Source: Prorocentrum cordatum (taxonomy: Eukaryota > Sar > Dinophyceae > Prorocentrales > Prorocentraceae). From it: a stretch of 64,000 nt of DNA. The stretch lies in NCBI GenBank assembly GCA_963575745.1, contig CAUYUJ010020682.1, positions 297,501 through 361,500 on the forward strand. The letters run 5' to 3'. The translations under genes and the position numbers were made by a program. Position 1 is the stretch's first letter. Each line of letters opens with the position of its first letter. The notes beneath the pieces were generated by a model that was not told the DNA's origin, ran no database searches, and saw nothing but the letters and a program-made list of their open reading frames with translations. Positions 43,866 through 54,035 of this stretch are shown in pieces.

Positions 43866-44546
43866 GCAAAAAGGAAACTGCAGAACGTTGTCTTGTTCCC
43901 TGCGATCGTATTCACGAGCCGCCACCTTCCGAAACAGAGGGTTCAGGCGGGCAAAGAATGGTTGCCGCTTGCGAAATCACCCAAAGCCAGCCATCCATAA
44001 ACACAAAAACGACCCAGCAGCACCCCATTGACAACGATCACACGGGCACTCGACAGCCGTGCACCAATACGGGCCGGCGGAATGAGCGAAGCGATTAAAT
44101 AATTAGTTACCCCTGATTGGTGGGGGCTTGAAAGACCTTTCAGGGTTAGCTGCGCGCGCGTGCCCAGGTGATCGTTTTCTGATTCGTTGTTTTTCCGATC
44201 CACGCGGGCCCTCGCACTCCCTCCCCCCCTCCCCCCATGGAGTAGATCTTGGCTCTTGGCTGTTTGGGGCGCCTGTTTCACGCAGGTGGAGCCTCCCCCA
44301 TGGGACACACTGCTGCAGACAGTCCCATTAAGCAGAGGTCCAGAGCCATACCGCCCCCCCTCCCACCCCCCCTTCCGCCCAATGTCGAAACGCCGAATAA
44401 GAAAACGCTCGCCAGGCTCAAACCGATCGAGCATGTAGATGCGAATGGAGACGTAGCGTAACGGACTGAGGATGTTGCAGCGGCGTCTCAGAGGCATCCA
44501 GCGTCGTTGGACCGGCCTGTCTGTTTGCCAGCCGTGTCGCACGAAG

Positions 44547-44645
44547 GACATCGTGGCCATTCCGACCTCCAAGCGCACCAGAGAGCAGGCAGAGGGTCTG
44601 GGCATCCCTCTGGCCACGATGGACAGCCACCCGGTCGTGGATGTG
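44547..44645 (+). CDS. rpiA: Ribose-5-phosphate isomerase A, second visible exon (partial gene)
   Basis: The plus frame reads DIVAIPTSKRTREQAEGLG followed by IPLATMDSHPVVDV, colinear with plant RpiA, where SGELxD-IVGIPTSKRT runs on without a gap from the preceding exon. The acceptor is ACGAAG before GAC; the likely donor is GTGTGC at 44646, because homology stops there and the family would continue AIDGADEVD. The exon is 99 nt, phase 0 at both ends. I searched by eye for the next exon (IDGADEVD, then KGRGGALLREK) to the end of the window and did not find it. Either the next intron exceeds 19 kb or this is a broken gene. Confidence 0.87.
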
Positions 44646-45485
44646 GTGTGCGGCCTCAGCTGCGCCCTCAATGCTCTCCTGTCGTCCGTCACTCGTCCTG
44701 CTCGCTGTTCGCCCAGCTTCTTCGGCCTTTCCGTCGCATTCCCGTTCCCAACCACCTCTCCAGCCCGACCCCGTCACTCCCCCCCCATGGCGCCAGCAGC
44801 CAGCGGCAGAGCACAACAAATGGTCAACCAGGTGGTGCAAGCTTGGTGGACGTTCTCCCGCATGGGAACTGAACTTGGCGTGCGTAGGTGGCTCGTGGAC
44901 GCTCCGCCAGGGGGGGAATTGCACTGCTGGTGCCCACCGTGCGGCGGCAATTGCGCCGATTGGGGCACCGCTGATGACATCAGGACACGTCGGCTTGGGC
45001 CGAGCTGGAGGAGTAGGAGGTTGATGCGGAGGAGAAGCATGAGGAAGGGTAGGAGAAGGAGGAGTAGACGCGGGAGGATGCGAAGGGGTAAATTCAGGAG
45101 GTGAGGGATGGCCGTGGCTCCACCAGTCGCGAGACGTTAGACTCATCGCAGTATTCGGGGCTGGCGTGCGAGCAAGCGAGCATATTCGTGTTGGTCACGG
45201 AGCCTCGATTGTCCTCATGCGCATATTGGCTTGATAGCAGTGTCTGTCTGGAGCGGCAGGAGTAGGAAGAGGAGGACGGTAGATCATGAGGAGGAGGAGG
45301 AGGAGAAGGAGTTTTCGGAAAAGGGCCAGGAGGATGACGAGGACCAGAAGTCTGAAAGACTTGAGAGGAGGAGGAGGCTCCCCTAGAACCCATGGACCCC
45401 CCAAACAACAAGAACTTCGACTTATTTACATCGTCGTGATTTCACGAGTTCCCGATGCTCTCTTTGGGCCGCCGCCGTTTGGGTT
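44646..45485. other. No gene recognised between rpiA exon and DIRS-like element
   Basis: Probably start of the next rpiA intron. GA-rich patches at 45004-45080 and 45255-45315. Confidence 0.5.
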
Positions 45486-45494
45486 GCTCAAGTC

Positions 45495-47134
45495 TTGAGT
45501 TATGTGGGAGAGGCTCACCAACCACGCCCTGACTGGCGTAGTCTCCTACCTGGCCAGGTGCCCGCAGGTGCCATCTTGCCCTCCGTATCCCGCCGTGCGC
45601 GGAGGCGGCGCCTGTCAGCTGCCCGGCGGCTGCCCCTTGCCCGGCGTGCGCGTGCCCGGCGTGCGCCCCGCGCGCGGCGTCTGAGCCCTCGCCTGGCTCG
45701 GCCGCGCCAGAGGCCGCCCCTGCGAGCGCGGCTGGCGGCGTGGTCGCCGACGCGGCGGTCGACGCGCGTGCGCTGGCCTCGGCGCTGGTGGGCGGCGCGG
45801 TCGGCTTCGTGTTCGCGGCGGCCTGCTTCGGGTGCTGTTGCGCGGCGCTCAGGAGGGACGCCCGCCCCCGCAGCCGTGGCTTCGCTGGTTTGGACGATGG
45901 CGGCAGTCGCGACGACACGATGGGCGTACGTCTTTTACGCAGGCGAGGTGCTCTGGCACCAGCAGTTGAATCTGGGCCGGGTGGCGTTGTCGGAAGCTGA
46001 CCACGTCATCTATGCGGCGGACGGTGATTTGTACATCGTCGCCCTCGCCAACAATCCTGATGTGCAGGCGGCGAGGTTCGGCAGCTTCGATCCTCCGCCG
46101 CCCGGGATCGCCGCCAACCAGGTGCACAGGTTCCGCGCCGAGCCCACGGACGCCGAGCTTGCGCAGCTGTCGCTGGAGGCCGGGCAGGTGGCGATAGGCG
46201 AGTGCCGTCGTCAGGCTCAGGCAGTTGGCAACCTTGGCTTGCTCGCCAACTGCGGCCGCTGGTTGCGCCTGGGGGCGGCCTCGCGGTGGCGCCTGTGGCT
46301 CCAGCTGGTCCCGCCTTGGGCTTGCTGAGGGGCGCCGTGCCCGCTGGGGGCGGCCCCGCCGCTTGCGACCCGGCGGGCGTGTGGCGCGCCGCGGCTTGCG
46401 AGGGTGGCTACCGCATCGGCGACGAAGTGCCTGGCCACGTTCCGACGGCGGCCCGCATCCAGGACAGGGACATCCACGTGCTGCCCGACGGCCAGGGGCT
46501 CTTCGTCGAGCTGGTGCCGCCCGCAGCGCTGGAGTCATTCTTGCGCAAGGCGGTCGACGCGGACGCGAGGATCCTGCCGATCGTCCGCGATGCGCAGGGC
46601 CGTCGAGACGCGCCGTGGCACAAGATGGTGGAGATGGCGCGCCGGGAGGACTTCGGATCGGACTGGGCGCTGCCGGGGCCGCGGACCGCTGGATGGCGCA
46701 TGAGCTACCTGCAGCGCGAGGGCCTCGGCATCGGGGGCCACCGCGAGCACTTCCGCCAGATCTGCAAGCTGGGCGCCACCGACTGGGGCGTCCAAGAGCA
46801 CTATCAGCTGTGCCAGCAGATCAAGGCCGCCACGTGCTAGGACCTCCTGGATGGCACGAACTTGATCAGCATCGAGATGAAGTTCAGGAGGCTCCAGACC
46901 ATTGAGTTCGCTCACTGGGACAAGGCGAAGGACGCCGAGAGCAAGCGCGTTGGGGGCAAGATTAGTCTGGAGGAGCATGCCGCGTTCTCGGGGGTCTCCC
47001 GATCCACGTCTTCGGTGATGGTCCCGCCCGACCTGATTGAGCACGTGCGCGGTGACGTTGAAAGGGAGGCGAAGTTGCACAGGAGTCTGCGCCTGGCCCG
47101 CGAGGAGCGGGAGTCCAGGCTCAAAAATGGCTGA
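45495..47134 (+). pseudogene. ORF1 of the DIRS-like element, frameshifted
   Basis: No firm family assignment. Coding signal alternates between two plus frames: one (from 45740) has a hydrophobic segment GGAVGFVFAAACFGCCC (about 45782-45850) followed by basic residues, so it looks membrane-spanning; the other carries WHQQLNLGRVALSEADHV and an acidic ADGDLYIVAL stretch up to about 46230; then the first frame resumes with ARILPIVRDAQGRRDAPWHK and LPGPRTAGWRMSYLQ. An in-frame TAG at 46838-46840 interrupts before DLLDGTNLISIEMKFRRLQ; a 1-nt shift near 47125 leads into MAEAVARLGFGG and a G-run. From memory, similar blocks precede RT/recombinase modules in dinoflagellate proteins; a search is needed. 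It occupies the Gag position, but no Gag motif is seen. Confidence 0.55.
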
Positions 47135-47278
47135 GGCCGTTGCCCGCCTTGGCTTCGGAGGGGGGGGGGGGGGGCAAGGCGCGATCGGAACCCCATCCGT
47201 CAGGGCCCGCACGGCGCGCCCACCATCGCTCAGGACGTCCACGATTTTGGGGGACGTCGGCCCCGGGACATCTTTCCC

Positions 47279-48620
47279 TTGCCGTACCCACCTGCTGCCG
47301 AGCCGCTGGATAAGGCTGCTGCTGCTTCGCTCGCCAGAGGGGCGCGGATGGGGCTGGGGAAGAGGATCGCTGTCTGTAACGATGTGGTCCGCGCTGTGGA
47401 CTCATTGACTTGGCTGCGTGATCCATCCTTGACGCGCGGTCGCGACCGCAATGCAAGATATGCGGACCCGTCACTTGCTCAGAGTTCGCGCCGCACCCAC
47501 ATCGAGGAGTCGGTTCGGCATCTTGGCGCCGCGCCTTCTTCTCCCGCAGAAGCGCTGGTGCAGCTTCGCGTGGCCGGGGGCGCCTGCGCTGTCGAGCAGT
47601 CGCCCTTCGGGGGCTACGACCCCGCGCTCCTCTCCTTGCCGGGCGCCAGTTCCGCCCCCGCCGCGCCGCTGGCCGACGCGCGGGGGGGGGGGGGGGGGGG
47701 CGGGCAAGCCGAGGGCGAACATATCGTTCCGCCGAGCGTGCTCGATCCGAGCGTGGCGGCTGCCCGTTTGCGACACAGCTCAGTACCTGTGCCCTACTCT
47801 GATCCTCTTCCACGTGATCAGCGGCGTTGGTCTAGTTTTGTTCAACTCTTATATGGGCGGCACCTCGCCGACTTCCACCTGGAGGATGGCGCGAGGGCCG
47901 AGGTCTTTTTCGTCGAGAAGAAGGGCGGTCGCCTCCGCATGGTTGCCGACTGCCGTCGCTCCGCCGAGCCCCTGGGCGTCCGCCTGGCCATTGGCGACGC
48001 CGTCGGGCCCCCGGAGACGGCTGGCGACGATGCTCTGCTCACTGCGGAGGGCGCCGACCTGAAGGACGCCTTCTACCACCTGGAGCTGCCGGAGGAGCTG
48101 CGCTCTTATTTCACCCTCAGGCCTGTTCGCGCCGGTGCCATCGGCGTCGACAGCCTCGGGGGCAAGAGTGTTCAGGCGTCCACCAAGCTCTGCCCGCGCT
48201 TGAGGGTGGCCCCCATGGGCTGGTCGTGGGCCACGTGGCGGTGCCAGTCGGTGATGGGCCGCGTCGCCGAAGCTGCCAGGTGCGATGGTGCCTCGCGACT
48301 TCGCGAAGGGCGCCCTGCCCCAGCGCTGGGCCCCGCGTGCCACCTCGAGTACGTCGGCGACTTCGCGAGCATCGGCTACGACGCGACGGCTGTCAGGACG
48401 GCGGTCTCCAACGTCATGCAGGAGCTGAAGCGTCGCGGCTTGGTCGTCACGCATGAAGCGCACCTCGGTGGCAACGAGGGCGAGTATGCCGTGCTGGGGT
48501 GGTCGATCACGAGTTCGGGCCGCCTCTCGGCTTCGGCGTCCAGGCTCTGGCGAGTTCGTCTTGCGGTCCGAGGTCTCCCACGGCGAGGTCGTGCTTCTGG
48601 CCGGGACATTGAGCGCGTGC
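47279..48620 (+). pseudogene. Reverse transcriptase domain of the DIRS-like element
   Basis: Continuous plus frame from 47279. Motifs in order: VFFVEKKGGRLRMVADCRR near 47900-47955 (fingers/palm entry), GADLKDAFYHLELPEELR near 48050-48100 (motif A, catalytic Asp present), VAPMGWSWATWRCQSVM near 48205-48255 (motif B), then HLEYVGDFASIG at 48341-48376 where YxDD is expected. Y-V-G-D (48350-48361) lacks the first Asp of motif C. A thumb-like tail (VLGWSITSSGRLSASASRLW) follows. Near 48620 one base appears missing: restoring a G after GTGCTAG would give VLGH and join the next frame. A run of 20 or so G at 47681-47702 lies in a poorly conserved linker. Confidence 0.85.
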
Positions 48621-49360
48621 TAGCCACATCATCTTCGTCACTCTCGCGCGCCGCGAGGGGCTCAGCATTCTCGAGTCGTGCTTCCGCTTTGTGCACAAGT
48701 GCTACCACCAGGAGGTGCCCCTCTGGTCTCAGGTTAGGCAGGGGCCCATGTCCTGGGATGGCGTTGCCCCCCTACTGTGGCGTGATCTCCATGCTCAGTG
48801 GCCCCCTACTGTCGGCTGCGTTGACGCCTCCCCTTGGGGGTTGGGCGCCTGCGACGCCGAGTGGGAAGTGGCCGCTGTTCGGGAGGTCGGGCGTCATAGT
48901 GAGAGGTGGCGCTATGGCAGGGCTGAGCGCTTGCTTCCTCGTCTTCGCGCCCGCGCTGCCGAGTCTGCCGCCGACGCGACTGCCAGCCCGTCGGCCCACC
49001 TGTGGAGCGTGACTTCCTGGCCTCTCCCGAGGTTGCCAAGAAACATTTGCAAAATTGTTCATGGCGCGTCGCAGGTCGCCGGAAGTGGGATCGTCTCGAG
49101 GGGGCGCCTGTGCTTGAGGCCCGTGCTGTTCTCTATCATGTTCGCCATTCGCTGCGGGCTTCCCCGGATCATGGTGAGGGGCTGCTCGTCTGGGGACATT
49201 CGTTGGCGCCTGTCTCTGCTGCTTCCAGGACGCGGGCTCACACTCGCACCCTGTTCTCCATCATGCGTCGCACAGGTGCCCTCTCGTTGGCTTCGGGGAG
49301 TTTTTTCTGTGCACGTTGGATCCCGTCTGAGTACAATGTGGCTGGTGGCCCGTCGAGGGG
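48620..49360 (+). pseudogene. RNase H domain of the DIRS-like element
   Basis: After the frameshift near 48620 the sequence continues as HIIFVTLARREGLSILES, then a block containing SWDGVAPLLWRDLHAQW and TVGCVDASPWGLGAC (RNase H first strand with the first catalytic Asp). A second shift near 49002 moves to the frame MERDFLASPEVAKKHL, then LEARAVLYHVRHSLR, GEGLLVWGHSLAPVSA and ARWIPSEYNVAGGPSRG. The last block corresponds to the conserved W-(V/I)-P-S-E-x-N-x-A-D-G-P-S-R of DIRS/Ty-type RNase H, with Gly where Asp is usual. Assignment is from motif order. Confidence 0.78.
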
Positions 49361-50905
49361 CCGAGGAGGTCCCAGCCTGCCGTCGGCAATTGCATTTAAG
49401 GAAGGCCCCAACAAGTCCTCCGAGCCCGCGAGCCTCCAGGGCCCCCTCGTCATAGACAAGGTTGTCGCCTCGCACGGACACAGATGTCAGCGCGCGCGCG
49501 AAGGAGGTGGAGGTCAGCGCGAACAAGAGCACGGCAATGACCTGCACGGAGGTGGAGCACATCATCACTCTCTTGGTCAGACACCGCACTACGAGCACTA
49601 TGACACGGCGGGGGAGGAGGAGCACTTAGAGCGCTGCGGCCCCGAAGATGGCCATCCCAAGGGAGTCTTGGGACGTCGTCGCCGCGTCCGCCCTCGGCCG
49701 CCTCGGGGCCCGAGAACGATTCGTATATTTCCATGCGTTGCGGCACTCGCTCCTGCAGCAGTGCTCTCGCTCTTGCCAGTGATGAGCTCGGGGCTCCTCC
49801 AGGGCTATCCGCGCGAGCGTCCTGCGGCAGCCTCGGACGCGCGCCCGGCGGCGGCGACGCTGGCGCGCGCGGCCTGTCAGATAGCCGCCCGGGCTCGAGC
49901 GCTCAGTCTATGGCGCGGCAGGGCGCGCCTGATCGAGCCGCCGCCAGGCATGCCTGCGCTCAACGCGGCGTCGGTGAGGACCGCTGCGGGCCGCCAGGCT
50001 TGCACCGGCATGCTGAAGGGCTTCGACGCCTGGGTGAGTCAGAGGTGCCGCGCCACCAGCGACCCGGCGCAGCTCGACAGGGCCGTGCGCGACTACCTCA
50101 ACCACCTCTTCGAGCAGAGCTACCACCAGACATGTGCCAACCGCGTGATAGCGGCAGCAGCCTGGCGCGATCCGCGCTATGCGAAGATGGGGCCCCTCGA
50201 CTTGCCGCTCGCGAAGCAGGCCGCCGAGGGATGGCGCAACCTCGCGCGGCCTCGCAGCCGCATGGCCCTGCCGTACGAGGTCGTCGCCATGATAGTCAAC
50301 TATCTATCGCATCATCGGAGCGCCCAGGAGAGATTCACGGGCTGCGGCTTCAGGACGCGGTGCCGCCGTCGGCTGCTGCCTCGGGAGCCCATCGTTACGT
50401 CTCGGTGACGCTGCGCGCGCAGGAGGTCGGCGACGTCTCGAAGACAGGCGAGTTCGACGCCTCGGTGCGGCTGGATCTCGACAGGCAGGCGGGCCTCGCC
50501 GAGGGGCTGCTGGCGATGGCGGCGGCGCGCCGCCGCGGGGGAGCCCCTGCTGCCGCGCCTCTCGTCGCTGTCAGCCAGCGCGAGGTGGCGGACGCCTGGC
50601 GCAAGGCGGTGAAGGCGCTCGGCTTGGCGAAGCTCGGTGCCTGCCACGTCTACCAGCTGCGCCACTCGGGCCCAAGCCACGACTACGCGGCGTCGCTGAA
50701 GGACCTCGGGCAGATCAGGCGCCGGGGCCGCTGGAAGTCGTGGAGCTCGGTCAGGAGGTGCGAGAAAGGCGGACGGCTGACCGAGCCGCTGCACAATCTG
50801 CCCGCCGCGCAGCGCCGGCGCGCAGAGGTGTGCGCCGTGAATCTGAGCCAGTCACGCCGCGGCCTGCCCTCGCCAGTAGCGCCCGTTCGCCTCGCCCGCC
50901 AGTGA
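49361..50905 (+). pseudogene. Tyrosine recombinase (integrase) domain, catalytic Tyr replaced by Cys
   Basis: The frame open from 49002 runs to 50408 and includes a low-complexity linker, then a core-binding-like helical region (DAWVSQRCRATSDPAQLDRA, YLNHLFEQSYHQTC). Near 50320 the coding signal moves to another plus frame reading ERPGEIHGLRLQD (box I Arg), FDASVRLDLDRQAGL, HVYQLRHSG (box II Arg) and RRRGRWKSWSSVRRCEKGG. The position of the nucleophilic Tyr is Cys (codon TGC, 50759-50761; TAC would give Tyr). GRW stands where many recombinases have GH. Stop TGA at 50903-50905. Expected role: insertion of circular cDNA without target-site duplication; this copy should be catalytically dead. 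Confidence 0.82.
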
Positions 50906-51499
50906 TTTCAGATCTGTGATCGGGAACCGGTGGTTTCGTTAAAACTGTGGCCCAGTTAGGCATGCCAGTGCTTATGTGGGGCACGTCGCTGGGAGAGAAG
51001 CATGACCTTTCTCGGCCCTGTAATCGCTCGCCCGTCCGGTTCTGGACGCTTGCAGGTCGCATCAGAGGATGGCATGCTGGCGTTCCTTGCAACACTCTGA
51101 CCAGGTGCCGCGACCATGGGGCCGGGGCCCCTCCTGTTCGCTCCGACCTCCACCTCCTCGGCCTCCCCGGCCTGAAGCCTGACTTGCAGGGGTGGCCTGC
51201 CCCGAAGGCAGGATCCTGGCGAGCTCAATCTTTTCTTGCACTGGCAGAAAAAGTGCGCTCAGGATAACTATCCTCTGCTTGCTCGCCCTCTCCCTCACTT
51301 TTCTCCTCTTCCTCCCTCCTGCCCCCACCCCGCGCCACTTCTCCCCCTGCGCGTGCGGTGGGGGGGAGACAGGAGGAGTTGGTGATTGGAAAATGTGGAG
51401 GAGGGGTGGAGGGAGGAGAGACGGGGTCGAGGGGGGGAGAAGGAAGGGTCGAGGGAGAAGAAGGAGGGAGGACGAAGGGTTTCCCATCCTCCCTCACTC
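50906..51499. other. No gene recognised downstream of the recombinase
   Basis: May hold the 3' end of the DIRS-like element; I could not define a terminal repeat. G/A-rich from 51355 to 51470. Confidence 0.5.
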
Positions 51500-51562
51500 C
51501 TACCTCCTCCTCCTCCTCCTCCTCCTCCTCCTCCTCCTCCTCCTCCTCCTCCTCCTCTTCTT
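51500..51562. repeat. TCC microsatellite
   Basis: Pure TCC run of about 20 units. Confidence 0.95.
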
Positions 51563-51784
51563 CCCGCTCCCCCCCGCGCGCGCGGGGGAGATAAGGGAGG
51601 AATGCGTGGTGGACCTTGGCCAATCCAGGACACACCAGCGATGCTGCTGCACGTCTTCCCATCCCAAACAATTTTTATGATCGAAGCCCCCTGCCGTCTT
51701 CTCGTGCCCGCGTTTTCCTCAGGCGATCGATGGAGCCGACGCCGTGGACCCCGCCCTGAACTTGATCAAGGCTGGGCGGCAAAG

Positions 51785-51970
51785 CCCCCGCCCCCCTCCC
51801 TCCTCCCTCTCTCTTTCCTCTTCCTCCGTCTCCTCCTCACCTCCTTTTCCCCCCTCCTTTGCCCGATCCCCGTCTGCTCTCCCGTTCACCATTCCTCTCT
51901 CTCTCTCTCTCTTTCCCTTCCTCTTTCTCCTCATCCTCTCCTCACTCGTCTCCATCCCTCACCTACTCTA
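51785..51970. repeat. CT-rich low-complexity stretch
   Basis: Pyrimidine-rich plus strand with a TCTC dinucleotide run near 51893-51912. Confidence 0.85.
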
Positions 51971-52239
51971 ACTTTCCTCTGCGCTGCATCTCCCCTCCCT
52001 CCCGTCACATGCGCGCCCCGCCTTCAATGCCCCCTCCCGCCTCGTGATGTTAAATTTTCACTTTGGGGGAGGGGAGGCTGAGGGAGGAGGGAATGGACCA
52101 GGCAGGAGTAGAAGGAGACGGAGACCAGTCCAGTCCAGTCCGGCCTGCTCTTGGAGGCGTGGTCTGCAGTAAGTGTGCCGTGAATGCAGCCTCCTGTCGC
52201 GTTCGCAACAGTGTGTTCCGCGGGGGAAGAGGAGGCGAA

Positions 52240-52265
52240 GACGAGGGAGGAGGAGGTGGAGGAGG

Positions 52266-52305
<40 letters not shown>
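52240..52305. repeat. GGAGCA hexamer microsatellite
   Basis: GAGGAG grades into about seven GGAGCA units; a similar patch lies at 63510-63560. Confidence 0.92.
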
Positions 52306-52306
<1 letters not shown>

Positions 52307-52584
52307 GCCAACAAGCCATCAAGCAAGCATGTCCAGCGGGGCGACTCGAAGAGACGCTCGCCCTATTGATGGGAGGGAGACGAGGACAGCTTGTAAGAAT
52401 AAAGGCGGCGACCTGTGAAACAGACTAAGAGACACACCCCTCACGGGCAGAGTGCCCAGCATCGGGCGTGGCGCGTGGCATGAGTAGGAGCAGCAGCAAT
52501 GACGGTCGTGCACTCGGGGTGATGGAAGACCAGCCCACACCAAGGGGGGCACCACGCGGGGGACGGCGCCAGCTCCTCCCTTGG

Positions 52585-52705
52585 CATCGCTAGGACGTGT
52601 GCATTGTTTCTCGGCGCGGATCTTTGAGAAGCATCCTCGGCCATCGGGCCAACAAACACACGCACGGCACCGAAAGATGCACAGGGAATGGAAGTCCGAG
52701 CGACG
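52585..52705. repeat. Second copy of the CATCGCTCGGACGT element, diverged
   Basis: Ends CATCGCTAGGACGT and AAGTCCGAGCGACG match inversely except at two or three positions; the interior retains GCATCCTCGGCCATCGGG. Confidence 0.85.
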
Positions 52706-52917
52706 GCGAGCTCCTGGGGGTCGAGGTTCACGGAACGAGGAGCAGCTTTGGCCGGAGCCCAGAGCGGCATCGACTCGCATAGCTCCCGCGCCCAGGTCCG
52801 CGGACGGAGGGGAGGGGAGGGTCGGCGCCACAGGTGGCTCTCCCAAGCCCGGGCTGGCCAGAGGGGATCGGAGGGGATCGGTTGACCCCCCCCATCTGGT
52901 GGTTGCCCCAGGCCTCC

Positions 52918-53122
52918 CAGGTGGGGTCGGAGTGGATGGGGTCGGAGGATCTCGCCGCATCGCCGATGCATCGCAGATGCATTGTCGATGCATCGTCGAT
53001 GTGGCTCGATGTGGAGCCCGATTTTATACACGCAGACGGCGCCGATGCATCGGCGATGTATCGCCGATGTATCAGCGATGCGGCGCGATCCTCCGACCCC
53101 ATCTACTCCGACCCCATCTAGG
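52918..53122. repeat. GATGCATC foldback element, copy 4 (isolated)
   Basis: Left arm GGATGGGGTCGGAGGATC and right arm GATCCTCCGACCCCATC are perfectly inverted over 16 bp or more; the interior has repeated CGCCGATGCATCG and CGATGTATCGC words. It lies outside the 12.8-14.3 kb array, so the element is mobile or was copied. Confidence 0.85.
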
Positions 53123-53141
53123 AGGCCTCTACGGCAGGCTC

Positions 53142-53316
53142 GTTCCGTGTCGACGCGGCGGCGACCCCGGCGCAGGTGTTCAAGGTGGAACGCCGCCAGT
53201 GGCCCCGGATCGGCCGATGTCGAACGGCTTGCGCTATCGGAATGCCACGGCCGTTCAAGGTTGAACGATCCACGCTGTGTCAGGCGACCAACGCCTTGGT
53301 CGTCGCCACACGAACC
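53142..53316. repeat. Dispersed 175-bp repeat, copy 2
   Basis: Same family as 38430-38612: GTCGACGCGGCGGCGACC, CGCCAGTGGCCCCGGATCGG, CCGATGTCGAACGGC and CGCCACACGAACCTG. Directly follows the 52918 foldback. Confidence 0.83.
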
Positions 53317-53714
53317 TGTACCTGCTCCCCGAGATATAGGGGTATGTGAACATCATGGCCACGGCAGCAAAGGCTCGCAGAGTTCACGGCCCTCTCTTTC
53401 TCATTCAGCGCATCCCTGGGAGGAGGAGGAGGCATCCGCCGCCGCACCCCTTGCTTGAGTTTCGACTCCGTCCCCGCTCCGCCGCCGAGCATCATCCGCT
53501 TCCAGAGTGGACGGGATGGGACTGGACGGCACGAGCAGGAGGAGATCCAGTGCAAACCCAAGATGCATCAGCGATGTTGCAAAAGAGTGTCTTCCCAAGT
53601 TCCCTTTCCACTGTGTCCTACCAGAGTTTATTGCTAAGGCCGTGCGGTCAGTGCCGCCGACCCTGGATACTTCGGTCCTCGAGGGTGACGGGATGCCTGA
53701 TAAGACGTCGGAGG

Positions 53715-54035
53715 TAAATGAAGACGTGGCGGAAGAGGCGGCGGAGGAGGAGGAGGAGGAGGAGGAGGAGGAAGGGGACGAGGAGGAGGAGGAGGAGGAG
53801 GAGGAGGAGGAGGAGGGAGGGGGAGGGGGGAGGAGGGGGGAGGAGGAGGAGGAGGAGGAGGAGGAGGAGGGAGGAGGAGGAGAGGAGGAGGAGGAGGAGG
53901 AGGAGGAGGAGGAGGGAGGAGGAGGGGGGGAGGAGGAGGATAAGGAGGAGGAGAGGAGGGAGGAGGAGGAGGGAGGAGGAGAGGAGGAGGAGGAGGAGGA
54001 GGGAGGAGGAGGAGGAGGAGGAGTAGGGGGAGAGG
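53715..54035. repeat. AGG-triplet array, 320 bp
   Basis: Largest purine tract of the window. The six overlapping frames (poly-Glu, poly-Arg, poly-Gly, poly-Pro, poly-Leu, poly-Ser) are repeat products. Confidence 0.96.

Larger units (their letters stand above)
40930..44546 (+). other. rpiA: Intron of rpiA, 3617 bp, apparent GA-AG boundaries
   Basis: Protein homology requires joining ...CTTAAG to GACATCGTG. The intron then starts GACTGCC and ends ACGAAG, a GA-AG intron. Dinoflagellate introns are known to use GC and GA donors besides GT. The hexamer AAGGAC straddles both junctions, so the exact cut can slide and the intron is flanked by a direct repeat, as expected for introner-type insertion. 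The intron holds a TAG tract (41955-42214) and a 427-bp satellite (42709-43865). 40930-41950 and 43870-44546 show no recognised gene, apart from a 16-bp palindrome GGATCCAATTGGATCC at 41512-41527. Confidence 0.75.
45495..50905 (+). mobile_element. DIRS-like (tyrosine recombinase) retrotransposon, decayed
   Basis: One plus-strand unit encodes, in order, an ORF1-type protein, a reverse transcriptase, an RNase H and a tyrosine recombinase. This RT-RH-YR order without a DDE integrase or LTRs is the hallmark of DIRS/Ngaro-class elements. Reading is broken by at least five frameshifts and one internal stop, and two catalytic motifs are altered, so this copy is unlikely to be active by itself. Element ends were not determined; no terminal repeats were recognised. 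A short odd palindrome (CTCAAG, T, CTTGAG) lies at 45486-45498. It sits downstream of the rpiA exons on the same strand. Confidence 0.85.

Noticed and set aside
42509-44000. Very long frames (up to 423 codons) in the 427-bp satellite
   Set aside because: The unit length is not a multiple of three, equal frames exist on the opposite strand, and composition is pure repeat.
53030-53060. Possible next rpiA exon (CAG then ACGGCGCCGATGC, Asp-Gly-Ala-Asp)
   Set aside because: It belongs to the GATGCATC foldback repeat, and the following residues do not match EVDPNLDLVKG.
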